Source: Holophagaceae bacterium
GTDB lineage: Bacteria; Acidobacteriota; Holophagae; Holophagales; Holophagaceae
Assembly (NCBI GenBank): GCA_025363715.1
Contig: JANYLR010000098.1
Span: 1 to 64,000 of the forward strand
Direction of reading: 5' to 3'
DNA length: 64,000 nucleotides
In this document: piece by piece, positions 28,208-37,633 of the stretch
Layout: each line of letters starts with the position of its first letter
Position numbering within the stretch: position 1 is the first letter of the stretch
Program-made: the position numbers and the translations under genes
The notes under the pieces: model-generated
Told to the model about the DNA's origin: nothing
The model's database searches: none
Seen by the model: the letters and a program-made list of their open reading frames with translations, nothing else

Positions 28208-29380
28208 ATGAGCCCCAGGCCCGTCATCGCCACCGGCCAGCAGATCGGCGCCGGCTGGAGCCCCGCCCTGTCGGTGGCCAAAGCCCTGGCCGCCCTGGCT
28301 GAGGCCCGCCGCACCGGAGCCGAGGCGGTCTACTGGCTCGCCGATGAGGACCATGACCGCGCGGAAGTGGCCTCCGTCGTCGGCTGGAGCGGGGACCGGC
28401 TCCTTCGCCACCGATTCCGGTTCGAGACCCGCCCCGGCACTGCCACGGGCTGGCTGCCCTGGACCGAAGCACACCAGTCGGAAGCCGAAGCCTTGTGGGG
28501 GCCCTTGCCGAAACCTAGGGAGCCGACACTGCGAGGCCACGTGCTGGCCCTGGGGCAGCCCCTGTGGAGCCGCGGTCTCCGATCTTTTTCTCCCACGAAT
28601 CCAGCGGTCCGGGAGCCCATTCAGGCCGAATTGGTACGCTGGCGGGGCCTGGATCTGGAAGCCCTGATGGTCCAGCAGGCCGCCGTCCTGGAAGCCCAGG
28701 GTGCCCCCCTGCCCCTGGATCCACGGAACCAATCCGCCTGGTTCTCCCTGGATCCCCGCACGGGCCAACGACAACGGCTGGAGCGGGACGCGGCCCTTCC
28801 CGCGGGCTGCTGGCTCAGCCCTGGCGCGGCCCTCCGCCCCCTGATGCAGTCACTGCTGCTGCCGGTGGTGGCGGCGGTGCTCGGTCCATCGGAGCGGGCC
28901 TACTGGCGCCTCTGCGAGCCGCTCTGGGAACGGGTCGGCCTCACGGCCCCGCGGATCATTCCCCGCCCCAGCGTCTTCGTGGTGCCCCGGAGGTTCCGCC
29001 TTGAGGCAGGCCAGCTCGACGCGCTGAAGCAGGGTGCCTGGGAACACTTCGCAGCCTGGCCGGGCCCCCTTCCCAGCGAACGGTTCCACGCCGTGGCCCC
29101 GGATCCCGCCTGGTCCCCGGAGCTTCGGCAGCGCTTTGTTCGCGAGCAGGAGCGCAGCCGGAAGCGGTTGGGCAGGCTCGATCAGCGGCTGCACCGCGAT
29201 GCTGCGGCCCACTTGCTGGGCGGGGATCCCGAGCGGCTGCGCCAGGCCCTCTTCCCCTTCGGCCTCCCCCAGGAGCGCGCGCTGCCCGCAGTTCCCTGGC
29301 TGCGGAACGAGGCCCTCCTCGATGCCATCCTGGAGCGGATGCAGGTCGCCGACCCCGTGATCCTGGTGGAGGAACCATGA
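28208..29380 (+). CDS. bshC: Bacillithiol synthase BshC (putative cysteine-adding enzyme)
   Basis: A 390-residue BshC-family protein, which ligates Cys to GlcN-malate in the last step of bacillithiol synthesis. Family hallmarks: VIATGQQIG, then VYWLADEDHDRAE, later LSPGAALRPLMQSLLLPVVAAVLGPSERAYW in part, and PRPSVFVV. The C-terminal helical coil (about 310-385) is present. It is shorter than the roughly 540-residue Firmicutes enzymes, and the GQQ motif sits at residues 10-12 instead of after a long N-terminal segment. I chose ATG 28208, which has AGGA nine bases upstream; ATG 28184 and GTG 28157 are alternatives. bshB1 overlaps its 3' end by 4 bp, which strongly supports the assignment. Confidence 0.9.
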   Translation: MSPRPVIATGQQIGAGWSPALSVAKALAALAEARRTGAEAVYWLADEDHDRAEVASVVGWSGDRLLRHRFRFETRPGTATGWLPWTEAHQSEAEALWGPLPKPREPTLRGHVLALGQPLWSRGLRSFSPTNPAVREPIQAELVRWRGLDLEALMVQQAAVLEAQGAPLPLDPRNQSAWFSLDPRTGQRQRLERDAALPAGCWLSPGAALRPLMQSLLLPVVAAVLGPSERAYWRLCEPLWERVGLTAPRIIPRPSVFVVPRRFRLEAGQLDALKQGAWEHFAAWPGPLPSERFHAVAPDPAWSPELRQRFVREQERSRKRLGRLDQRLHRDAAAHLLGGDPERLRQALFPFGLPQERALPAVPWLRNEALLDAILERMQVADPVILVEEP

Positions 29381-30102
29381 GTGCAAATGCCAGCCAGCCG
29401 GGTCTTGAGGTTCTCGCCCTGGGGGCCCATCCGGACGACGTGGAAGTCCACGTGGGCGGGCTGCTGGCCCTGGCTTCGGACCGGGGTCTGAAGGCCGCCA
29501 TCCTCGACCTCACCAGCGGGGATCTCGGCACTCGCGGCACCGCGGAGACCCGCCGCGCCGAGGCCCAGGATGCCGCCCGGATCCTCGGCGTGCCCAGGTT
29601 CGTGCTGACGCTGCCGGATGGCCGCTTCGCGGAGGATGAGACCTGTAGGCTCGTGGTGATGACCGAGCTTCGCCGCCTGCGTCCCCGGGTGCTGATCCTG
29701 CCGGATCCGGAGGATCGCCATCCCGATCACCGCCGCGCCCACCGGTTGATCAAGGAAGCCGCCTACTACGCTGGCCTGAAGAACTACCCCTGCCCGGGCA
29801 CGCCCTGGCGGCCCGAGGCCCTGGCCTGGGTGGGGGGCGAGAATCCCGGCCAGCCTGACCTGCTCGTGGATGTGAGTGCCGTGTGGGAGCGGCGCATGGC
29901 CGCTTTCGATGCCTTCGGCAGCCAGTTCAATCAGGATCCTTCCCTTCCCGCCACCCGCATCGCCCACCCGGCCTTCCGCCGGGGCGTGCAGGGTCGTGCC
30001 ATGCATTGGGGCTCACTCCGACTATGTGATTGGGCCGAGGCGCTGTGGTGCGAACGGCCAGTGCCCCGGGCCCTCCTCGATCTCGTGGTCCGGCTCTCCT
30101 AG
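29377..30102 (+). CDS. bshB1: Bacillithiol biosynthesis deacetylase BshB1
   Basis: A 241-residue PIG-L/LmbE-type zinc deacetylase. The metal motif AHPDD (with VEVHVGGLL) is near residue 18, and the second metal region is DRHPDHRRAHRL. The C-terminal half matches the BshB1 subgroup: KNYPCPG-like, SQFNQDP and GVQGRAMHWG. It removes the acetyl group from GlcNAc-malate. It overlaps bshC by 4 bp. bshA, the glycosyltransferase, is not in the window and must lie elsewhere if the pathway is complete. Confidence 0.94.
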   Translation: MSANASQPGLEVLALGAHPDDVEVHVGGLLALASDRGLKAAILDLTSGDLGTRGTAETRRAEAQDAARILGVPRFVLTLPDGRFAEDETCRLVVMTELRRLRPRVLILPDPEDRHPDHRRAHRLIKEAAYYAGLKNYPCPGTPWRPEALAWVGGENPGQPDLLVDVSAVWERRMAAFDAFGSQFNQDPSLPATRIAHPAFRRGVQGRAMHWGSLRLCDWAEALWCERPVPRALLDLVVRLS

Positions 30103-30122
30103 CCCAGGGTGGAATCCGTGCC

Positions 30123-32393
30123 TCAGGATGGGGGGTCGCCCTTTCGCTTCGAGTGAAGGGTGGCCCAGGCGCGCTCCAGATCGGCCAGCTCTGCCTTTCG
30201 ACCAAGGGCCATCAGAGCCTCGCGGTACCCCTCATGGATGGCCATCTCCCGCTCCGCAAACGCAGGCTGATTCGACCCCTGCGTTCCAGACATCATTTGA
30301 GTCCAGGCTCCCTCGAACCACTCGGCCATGGGCCCGAACCTCCGTTCCTTCCGGCACTCCTTGGCCACGGCTCGATGGACTTCGGCTGGAAGCCGCGAAA
30401 TCCACCTTGGGCGGGAGCCGAACACCGGCAAGCCCGCCGCGAAGGCCACCACCGCTGTAGGTTTCGGATGAAAGGCAGCCCAAGAAACCCAGACCCTCCA
30501 TAGGCCCGCATTGTCTGGCCACCGCTGCAGCACCGCTCCCAGTTCTGGAACCACGCTCCGGGCCTTGGCTCGCCAGCCCTCCAAATCCGAGATCCAGGGG
30601 GCCTCGGGGCCAAAATCAAGTGGGAGATGGGCCTTGGCGGCGTCTTCCATCAGGCGGAATTCGAGCGCGGCTTGAGGCATCCGTGACCGTACCAGGGCGA
30701 ACCTGTCCTTCCTCGCATCCAGGTGTTCCGGATGATTGGCCACGAAGGCATCGAGCATGTGGAGGCGCGAAGGCGTCGAGTCACGCAACCGCATTGCCAG
30801 CCCTTCGACTTCAGGGAGGGATTCACCCCGGGCCAGGATGGTCGAATCACCCCGGAAGACAGCCCAGCCGGTGGCCGGGAACCCGGCCTGGGCGAGTCGG
30901 ATCGTGTCCTCTTCCCGGGGCGATTCCCGCATCAGTTCAGAAGCGCTCCAGGGGGCAAGGAGCGGGGTGGAGCGAAGCGCCTCCCACTGTGACATCCATG
31001 CGGGTTGCCCCCAGACCAGGAACCGGAGGGGCACGGGTGGTGGAGGTGGCACCAGCTCTTCCAGAGCAGGGAGCCGCAGCACGTCCTTGAACACGTCGGG
31101 AAGTGCGACCTCTGCCGGCGCCTCGGTTTTCCCTCGCGGGTCTGGCGATGCGACATTCGACGACACGCTCAATAGAGAAGAGGCTGTATCGGTCCAGTGT
31201 TTCCCGGACCACCGCCGGAGCTCCTGCAAGGCCAGAGCTGCTTCCTGCCACCGGCCCTGGCTGGCCAAGGCTCTTGCCCGATGGAAAGACACGAAGGATT
31301 TGAAATGCAGCCACTCAGACCAGGCGTCATTCCACAGGAGCGAAACCTCGGGATCTTCAGGCAGGCTGTCCAGGAACGAAAGGATTTCCTGGGCGTTCGT
31401 TCCATTGGGCCTTGGACTCGGCAGATTCCATAGGAGATCGGGATGGGGCCAGAAGCGCCCGGGAGTTGGGATAAGTCGAGGCAGTTCAGACAGCGCACCG
31501 GAAGGACGGGTCGCCGCGTCGCAGGATATCCAGAACCCTCCCAGTCCTGCGGCGTTTCCATCTTCCTTCCGGGCCGGTACTGTATTCAACTCTGAATGAG
31601 GGCTTCTTTCCCAGGCTTCCAGAATGGACTCTTTCAAGGCGGCCAGTTCCTGCCGAAGACTGAAGGGCGCCACCTGTCCATAAAAATCCAGCCAGACCTG
31701 AAAGTACACCTTCTCGCCGAGACGCCATGGATCCGGCATTTGGTTAAGACGATGGAGGGTGTCCTCGACCTCCCGACACCACTCCCCTGAGTTGGCCTGA
31801 TCGACCATTTTCGCGGGTTCGATGGCGAGAAAGGCTGATTCGGAGGATACCTTGGGTGTCTCAGCCTTCCCTCGATCCCGGAGGTTCTGGAATCGCCGCC
31901 TGGCCAATCTCATGGCGATGCTCAAACGCCCCTGAAGGGCTGAGCCGTTGCCTGGGTGAAGGCGAAGGAATTGATCCAGCGCCTCCCAGGTGGGGGTCAT
32001 ACCCAGGGCCCGAAGGCGGCCCTGGAGCTGCTCACCCGTCGGCAGTTCCCTGCCTTCGTCGAGAATGCTCCCATCTTCGCCAACCAGGACCCAAGGCGAG
32101 CCGGCCTTCCAGCCCCGGGACTCGCGGATGCTGTCCAGCACGGGACCTTCTAACGTTTGAACGCCCAGATCGCCGGTGGTGGTCAGGAACAGGATGGCCT
32201 CATCGGATCTTGCAAAACCAGGTGTTAGACCGTCCTTGGGTACCAGCAGCGTGACCGGCGGGTGGTCCAGTTTTCGCCAGGCCGCGAGGTATTCCGCCCA
32301 GGAACCGCTCTGCGCCGACAGGGTCGGGGGAGCAAGCAGAGCGAGCCAGCCCAGAAACCAGCGGACACACCAGCCTGCCAACCTTGACTTCAC
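30123..32393 (-). CDS. Large exported hypothetical protein with duplicated module
   Basis: Not recognised. A 756-residue protein. GTG at 32393 has GGAG five bases upstream and gives a clean signal peptide (about 1-27, WFLGWLALLAPPTLSAQ); an ATG at 32444 would add 17 residues. Two related modules are visible: about 95-165 (WVLVGEDGSILDEGRELP, then LDQFLRLHPGN) and about 507-572 (WAVFRGDSTILARGESLP, then LDAFVANHPEH). Each reads as a thioredoxin-like strand pair followed by helices. The middle and C-terminus are helical and Trp-rich, perhaps TPR-like. It is probably periplasmic. Codon use is slightly less GC-biased than its neighbours. Confidence 0.75.
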   Translation of the reverse strand: MKSRLAGWCVRWFLGWLALLAPPTLSAQSGSWAEYLAAWRKLDHPPVTLLVPKDGLTPGFARSDEAILFLTTTGDLGVQTLEGPVLDSIRESRGWKAGSPWVLVGEDGSILDEGRELPTGEQLQGRLRALGMTPTWEALDQFLRLHPGNGSALQGRLSIAMRLARRRFQNLRDRGKAETPKVSSESAFLAIEPAKMVDQANSGEWCREVEDTLHRLNQMPDPWRLGEKVYFQVWLDFYGQVAPFSLRQELAALKESILEAWERSPHSELNTVPARKEDGNAAGLGGFWISCDAATRPSGALSELPRLIPTPGRFWPHPDLLWNLPSPRPNGTNAQEILSFLDSLPEDPEVSLLWNDAWSEWLHFKSFVSFHRARALASQGRWQEAALALQELRRWSGKHWTDTASSLLSVSSNVASPDPRGKTEAPAEVALPDVFKDVLRLPALEELVPPPPPVPLRFLVWGQPAWMSQWEALRSTPLLAPWSASELMRESPREEDTIRLAQAGFPATGWAVFRGDSTILARGESLPEVEGLAMRLRDSTPSRLHMLDAFVANHPEHLDARKDRFALVRSRMPQAALEFRLMEDAAKAHLPLDFGPEAPWISDLEGWRAKARSVVPELGAVLQRWPDNAGLWRVWVSWAAFHPKPTAVVAFAAGLPVFGSRPRWISRLPAEVHRAVAKECRKERRFGPMAEWFEGAWTQMMSGTQGSNQPAFAEREMAIHEGYREALMALGRKAELADLERAWATLHSKRKGDPPS

Positions 32394-32531
32394 GTTTTCT
32401 CCGAACAGGGCCCGGTGGGGCAGCGGTGGACTGAATGGATCCACCCTGGGCCACGCGCTGGCAGCCGGTCAAGTTCGCAATCCAGGATTCCCGACATATT
32501 CAGTGTGGCTCTGGTCGATTAGCCTGGAGAG

Positions 32532-33515
32532 GTGAACCGCTTCGAATCCAGTCTACTGACCCAGATCCAGCGCCGCGGTGACGGCGTCAGCGGCCGTGTG
32601 CTGGTGGCCTGTTCCGGCGGGGGCGATTCGGTGGCGCTGCTGGTGCTGCTCTGGACGCTGCGGAAGAGCCTGGGGCTGGAGCTGTGCGTGGCTCATGCGG
32701 ATCATGGTCTTCGCGAGGAATCTGTTGAGGATTCAGCGCTGGTGCGTCGGCTCTGCCGAGCCCTGGATTTGGATCTCGCCGAGGCCTCCCTGGGCGTGCG
32801 GGCGCACGCGGCGAACCGGAGCATCGGCCTTGAGATGGCCGCCCGGGAGCTGCGCTGGGACTGGCTACGGCAGGAAGCCGGGCAGTGGGGAGCCAGCGCC
32901 GTGGCCACCGGGCACACCCTGGACGATCACACCGAGACGGTCCTCCTGCGCCTGGCGCGGGGCGGAGGCCTGGGCTGCCTGCATCCCCTGGCACCGCGCC
33001 AGGGCCTGCGCTGGTCGCCCCTGGTGGAGACCCGGCGGGCGGACCTGCGCGCCTACCTGAAGGTGCGCAACATCCCCTGGCGGGAGGATGCCAGCAACGC
33101 CGAGCCCTTCACCGCCCGCAACCGCTGGCGGCCCTTGCTCGCAGAGATCCGGAAGGAAGCCCCGGAACTGGACCGCCATCTGTTCGAAACGCACCTGCAG
33201 GCCGCGGAGGCGGAAGGGCTGGCCAGGGCTCTAGTGTCCAGCTGGGAGGGAACCCGTTGGTCGCTTGCGGATGGATGCGTCGTCTTCAGACGGGAGCCCT
33301 GGTCTGAGCCAGAACTGCGCTGGACCCTGGAAGGGGCCTTCCGCCGCCTGGGCTGGCCCCGGGAATCCACCATGCTCAGGGGGCTGGCGCCCTGGCTCGT
33401 GGAGCGCCTCCTTCACGCCCGCAAATGCTCGACTTGGGGGAATTTCCAGCTAAACCCCGAACCAAGAGGCGGGTATCTGCATCTAAGACAAGCAGCGCTG
33501 CCTTCCCGTACCTAG
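32532..33515 (+). CDS. tilS: tRNA(Ile)-lysidine synthase
   Basis: A 327-residue enzyme that adds lysine to C34 of the tRNA-Ile with CAU anticodon so that it reads AUA. The GTG start follows GAGAGG. The PP-loop is [18 protein letters not shown] and [20 protein letters not shown] are the TilS signatures. The C-terminal domain is short compared with E. coli (432 residues), as in many bacteria. It lies 44 bp upstream of ftsH, a conserved neighbourhood in many phyla. Confidence 0.95.
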   Translation: MNRFESSLLTQIQRRGDGVSGRVLVACSGGGDSVALLVLLWTLRKSLGLELCVAHADHGLREESVEDSALVRRLCRALDLDLAEASLGVRAHAANRSIGLEMAARELRWDWLRQEAGQWGASAVATGHTLDDHTETVLLRLARGGGLGCLHPLAPRQGLRWSPLVETRRADLRAYLKVRNIPWREDASNAEPFTARNRWRPLLAEIRKEAPELDRHLFETHLQAAEAEGLARALVSSWEGTRWSLADGCVVFRREPWSEPELRWTLEGAFRRLGWPRESTMLRGLAPWLVERLLHARKCSTWGNFQLNPEPRGGYLHLRQAALPSRT

Positions 33516-33546
33516 TAAACTGGAGGGCCACCTGGGCTTCGGCCCC

Positions 33547-33562
33547 AAGGAGTGACCCTTTG
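33547..33562 (+). promoter_or_regulatory. Ribosome site indicating a TTG start for ftsH
   Basis: AAGGAG at 33547-33552 is 7 bases from TTG at 33560 but 16 from the first ATG (33569). Spacing favours TTG initiation, adding three residues to FtsH. Confidence 0.6.
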
Positions 33563-35488
33563 AATTCCATGATGAAAAGCGTGCTGGTCTGGCTGGGCAT
33601 CATCGCCCTCTTGGTGCTGGCCTTCCGCCAGATTCCCCAGAACAGCAAGCAGATCGAAGTCCCCTTCTCGACCTTCTACACCGAAGGTGTGGCAGGCAAG
33701 TACAAATCCGTGACTCTGTCCGGATTCGATGTTGAAGGCACCTACAAGCAACCCGAAAAGAATGGCAAGACCGGCGAGGTCATCGAGAAGTTCCGCACGG
33801 TGGCCCCACCCATGCAGGATCTGGGCAAGGTCATCCTCAGCTGGAAGACCGAAGGCCAGATCGAGGAGTTCAAGGCCACCAAGCCCAGCGAGAACAACTT
33901 CGCCTACGTGCTGATGTTCTGGGCGCCCCTGCTGGTCTTCGTCGTGCTCTGGTTCGTCTTCATGCGCCAGGCCCAGATGGGCGGCAACAAGGCCATGAGC
34001 TTCGGCAAGGCCCGCGCCAAGGGCCTTTCCACCAGCGGCAAGCGCACCACCTTCGCGGATGTCGCCGGTTGTGACGAAGCCAAGGAAGAATTGAAAGAAA
34101 TCGTCGAGTTCCTGAAGGATCCCGCCAAGTTCCTGAAGCTGGGCGGCAAGATCCCCAAGGGCGTTCTCCTCATGGGGCCTCCGGGCACCGGCAAGACCCT
34201 GCTGGCCCGCGCCATCGCGGGCGAAGCGAAGGTGCAGTTCTTCTCCATCTCCGGTTCCGACTTCGTGGAGATGTTCGTGGGTGTGGGCGCCAGCCGCGTC
34301 CGCGACCTCTTTGAACAAGCCAAGAAGAGCGCCCCCTGCATCGTGTTCATCGATGAGATCGACGCCGTGGGCCGCCACAGGGGCGCCGGCCTGGGCGGCG
34401 GCCATGACGAGCGCGAACAGACCCTGAACCAGCTGCTGGTCGAGATGGATGGATTCGAAGGCAACGAAGGGGTCATTCTCGTCGCCGCCACCAACCGCCC
34501 CGATGTGCTGGATCCCGCCCTGCTCCGCCCTGGCCGCTTCGACCGCCGGGTCGTGGTGGACCGCCCCGATGTGAAGGGCCGCTTTGAAATCCTCAAGGTC
34601 CACACCGCTGACAAGATTCCCCTCAGCCCCGATGTTGAGCTTGAGGTGATCGCCCGGGGCACGCCCGGCTTCGCCGGTGCCGACCTGGCCAACCTCTGCA
34701 ACGAGGCCGCCCTCACCGCCGCCCGGTGCAATAAGAAGTGGGTGGAGATGGCCGACTTCGAGAACGCCAAGGACAAGGTCTACATGGGCGCCGAGCGCCG
34801 CAGCCTAGTCATGACCGAAGAGGACAAGAAGATCACCGCCTACCATGAAGCCGGCCACACGGTCGTGGCCGCCGTAGTGCCTGACAGCGATCCCCTCCAC
34901 AAGGTGACCATCATCCCCCGGGGCCGCGCCCTGGGCGTCACCTGGCAGCTGCCCGTGAAGGACCGCTACAACACCACCCGGGACTACATGGAAAGCCGCA
35001 TCGCCATCTCGATGGGTGGTCGCATCGCCGAGGAGATCTTCTTCAACCAGCTGAGCACCGGCGCCTCCAACGACATCCAGCAGGCGACCGACCTGGCCAA
35101 GTCCATGGTCATGGAATTCGGCATGAGCGACAAGCTGGGCCCCCTCAACTTCGGGGGCGGCCAGCACGAGATCTTCCTGGGCCGGGACTTCACCCAGCAC
35201 CGGGAGATCTCTGAAGACACGGCCCGCATGATCGACGCGGAAGTCCATGAGTTCGTCATGCGCAACTACCGGAAGGCCAAGGCCGCCATCGAAAGCCACC
35301 GGGACCAGCTGGTGGCCATTGCCGAGGCCCTGCTAGTGCGCGAGACCCTCGACGGCAATGACATCGACATCCTGATGAAGGGTGGCACCCTGCCCCCGCC
35401 CAAGGCCGGTCCCACACCATCCGCGCCGGCCACGGTGGAAGGCCATTCCACGGACCCCGGGCTCAACCCCGTCCTCAAACCCGCGTGA
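33560..35488 (+). CDS. ftsH: ATP-dependent zinc metalloprotease FtsH
   Basis: A 642-residue membrane protease that degrades misfolded membrane proteins and short-lived regulators. Two transmembrane helices (about 6-22 and 115-135) bracket a periplasmic domain. AAA motifs: [32 protein letters not shown] and the SRH region [19 protein letters not shown]. The zinc site HEAGH is followed by the third-ligand region. The C-terminal 40 residues are Pro-rich and variable. TTG 33560 is preferred by ribosome-site spacing, with ATG 33569 as alternative. folP overlaps its stop by 4 bp. Confidence 0.97.
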   Translation: MNSMMKSVLVWLGIIALLVLAFRQIPQNSKQIEVPFSTFYTEGVAGKYKSVTLSGFDVEGTYKQPEKNGKTGEVIEKFRTVAPPMQDLGKVILSWKTEGQIEEFKATKPSENNFAYVLMFWAPLLVFVVLWFVFMRQAQMGGNKAMSFGKARAKGLSTSGKRTTFADVAGCDEAKEELKEIVEFLKDPAKFLKLGGKIPKGVLLMGPPGTGKTLLARAIAGEAKVQFFSISGSDFVEMFVGVGASRVRDLFEQAKKSAPCIVFIDEIDAVGRHRGAGLGGGHDEREQTLNQLLVEMDGFEGNEGVILVAATNRPDVLDPALLRPGRFDRRVVVDRPDVKGRFEILKVHTADKIPLSPDVELEVIARGTPGFAGADLANLCNEAALTAARCNKKWVEMADFENAKDKVYMGAERRSLVMTEEDKKITAYHEAGHTVVAAVVPDSDPLHKVTIIPRGRALGVTWQLPVKDRYNTTRDYMESRIAISMGGRIAEEIFFNQLSTGASNDIQQATDLAKSMVMEFGMSDKLGPLNFGGGQHEIFLGRDFTQHREISEDTARMIDAEVHEFVMRNYRKAKAAIESHRDQLVAIAEALLVRETLDGNDIDILMKGGTLPPPKAGPTPSAPATVEGHSTDPGLNPVLKPA

Positions 35489-36303
35489 GCGGAAGTTCGT
35501 TCCATTGGGGACCGCTCCTGCAGGGCGGTCCCCTTTTCATCGGCATCCTCAATCTGACCCCAGATTCCTTCAGCGATGGAGGGCAGTACCTGGATCCGGA
35601 CGCCGCTTTGGCCCATGCCCTGGATCTGGTTCGTCAGGGTGCCCGCCTGCTCGACCTGGGGGCCGAAAGCACCCGGCCCGGGGCCTTAACGGTGGATCCC
35701 GTCACCGAGTGGAACCGCCTCGAGCCCGTGCTATCCGCCCTGATGGGCTGCCTGCCGAACCTCCCCCTCAGCCTGGACACCCGCCATGCGGACGTGGCCG
35801 CCCGTGGCCTGGCGAAGGGCGTATCGGTGATCAACGATGTCACCGGCTTTTCCGATCCCGACATGCTGGCCCTGGCCCGCGCTTCCACCTGCGGCCTGAT
35901 CGCCATGCGCAGCCGGAGGCTCGGTCCTGGGTTTCACATGCCGCCCTATGACGATCCGGCGCCTAGAGCCGCCGCGGAGGCCATCCAGGAGCTCTGCGAG
36001 GTGCGGAATCGCCTTCACCGGGCCGAAATCGCCGAGGACCGGGTGCTGCTGGATCCTGGCTTCGGCTTCGGCACTACCTACCTGGAGGATCTGGCGCTCT
36101 GGGAGGCCCTGCCAGATCTTCCCAAGGCCATGGCCTGGCCCGGGGACCGCCTCTGCCTCGGCCTGTCGCGCAAGCGCTTCCTGGCGGCCCGGGCCGGAAC
36201 CCCCGGCCTTCCGCCCGCGCAGCGGGATGGGCTGACCCACACAGCCCACGCCGAGGCATTTGCCTGGGGCTATCAGGTCTTCAGGACCCACACCATCGGG
36301 TAA
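35485..36303 (+). CDS. folP: Dihydropteroate synthase
   Basis: A 272-residue enzyme joining p-aminobenzoate to the pterin diphosphate in folate synthesis; the sulfonamide target. GTG start within the ftsH stop (GTGA overlap). Motifs: [50 protein letters not shown] and LGLSRKRFL. It lies in the ftsH-folP-glmM run seen in many bacteria. Confidence 0.97.
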   Translation: MSGSSFHWGPLLQGGPLFIGILNLTPDSFSDGGQYLDPDAALAHALDLVRQGARLLDLGAESTRPGALTVDPVTEWNRLEPVLSALMGCLPNLPLSLDTRHADVAARGLAKGVSVINDVTGFSDPDMLALARASTCGLIAMRSRRLGPGFHMPPYDDPAPRAAAEAIQELCEVRNRLHRAEIAEDRVLLDPGFGFGTTYLEDLALWEALPDLPKAMAWPGDRLCLGLSRKRFLAARAGTPGLPPAQRDGLTHTAHAEAFAWGYQVFRTHTIG

Positions 36304-36312
36304 TCTGGCTGC

Positions 36313-37632
36313 ATGAGTCTTCGCTACTTTGGAACCGATGGCATTCGAGGCGCGGCCCTGCGCTCCCCGCTCACGCTGGAGGAGGTCGCCCGCTGGGGCG
36401 CCGCCTGGGCGCAGGTGGCCTTGGAGGCAGGCGTGAAGCGCCTGGTGGTGGGCTGGGACCCGCGGTCCAGTTCCGGCCCCATGTCCGAGGCCTTCATCCT
36501 GGGCGTGGGCATGGGCCTGAAGGTGCTGGTGCTCGGCATGGCACCCACGCCCGCCGTGGCCTGGAACGTGGCCAGGCTCAGCACCGAAGGCGACAAGACC
36601 TGGGGTCTCATGATTTCCGCCAGCCACAACCCGCCGGAGGATAACGGCCTCAAGGGCTTCAACGAGCTCGGCGAGAAGCTGGAAGAGGATCAGGAGCGCG
36701 CCATCGAGGAGGCCTTCGGCGAACTCTCGGAGCCCACCACGATTTCGGCGCCGGCTGCGAGCCTGGACCTGCAGCCCTACCTGGATCACCTCAAAGGCAT
36801 CACCCTGCCCCCGGAGTTCCGGGTGGTGATCGACTGCGCCCACGGCGCGACGGCCGAGGCGGCTCTCGAACTGTTCCGTGGGGGCGAGATCCACTGGATC
36901 GGCGTGCCCGCTGATGGTTCCAGGATCAACGTGGGCGTGGGCTCCACCCACCTGGATGCCTTGGCCGCGGCGGTGGTGGCCCGGGGGGCGGAGCTGGGGA
37001 TCGCCTTCGATGGCGATGGCGACCGTTGTCTACTCGTGGATGGCCAGGGCGAGGTGGTGGACGGCGATCAGATGGTCTGGCTGCTGGCGCAGGATCGGTT
37101 GGCCTGCGGGGATGCACCCCCCGGCGTGGTGGGCACTCTGATGACCAATGGCGGCTTGGCCCAGGCCCTGGGCCAGGCCGCCATTCCGTTTATCCGGACG
37201 GCCGTGGGCGACAAGTACCTGCTGCGGGAGATGGCAAAGCGTGGCTGGGACCTGGCCGCCGAAGCCTCCGGCCACCTCATCCAAAAACGACTGGGCCCCA
37301 GCGGCGATGGCCTCGCGGCGGCGCTTTCCATTCTGCGTGCGCTGTTGCACCGGCCCACGGATGAGCGCTGGGCCTGGACCTTCCGGCCCTGGCCCCAGCG
37401 ACTCGTCAATGTACTGGCCAGGGATCGCAGGGCCGTGGAGGCCTGCACCAGGCTCATGTCCGCCATGGCGGGCATCGACGCCCGCTGGGGGAACGGCGTG
37501 CGCCAGGTGGTGCGCTGGTCCGGTACCGAACCCAAGCTCCGCCTGATGGTGGAGGCCCAGGAAACCGCCTGGGTAGACGAGGCACTGGCTGAGCTTGAAG
37601 CCGCGGCCCGCCGCGATCTGGCTCTGGTCTAA
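36313..37632 (+). CDS. glmM: Phosphoglucosamine mutase
   Basis: A 439-residue alpha-D-phosphohexomutase converting glucosamine-6-P to glucosamine-1-P for peptidoglycan and LPS. Starts FGTDGIRG; catalytic phosphoserine loop MISASHNPPEDNG; metal loop FDGDGDR; sugar-binding EASGH; phosphate-binding RWSGTEPKLRLMVEA. Length is normal. Ten bases separate it from folP, and ftsW begins 1 bp after its stop. Confidence 0.97.
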   Translation: MSLRYFGTDGIRGAALRSPLTLEEVARWGAAWAQVALEAGVKRLVVGWDPRSSSGPMSEAFILGVGMGLKVLVLGMAPTPAVAWNVARLSTEGDKTWGLMISASHNPPEDNGLKGFNELGEKLEEDQERAIEEAFGELSEPTTISAPAASLDLQPYLDHLKGITLPPEFRVVIDCAHGATAEAALELFRGGEIHWIGVPADGSRINVGVGSTHLDALAAAVVARGAELGIAFDGDGDRCLLVDGQGEVVDGDQMVWLLAQDRLACGDAPPGVVGTLMTNGGLAQALGQAAIPFIRTAVGDKYLLREMAKRGWDLAAEASGHLIQKRLGPSGDGLAAALSILRALLHRPTDERWAWTFRPWPQRLVNVLARDRRAVEACTRLMSAMAGIDARWGNGVRQVVRWSGTEPKLRLMVEAQETAWVDEALAELEAAARRDLALV

Positions 37633-37633
37633 C

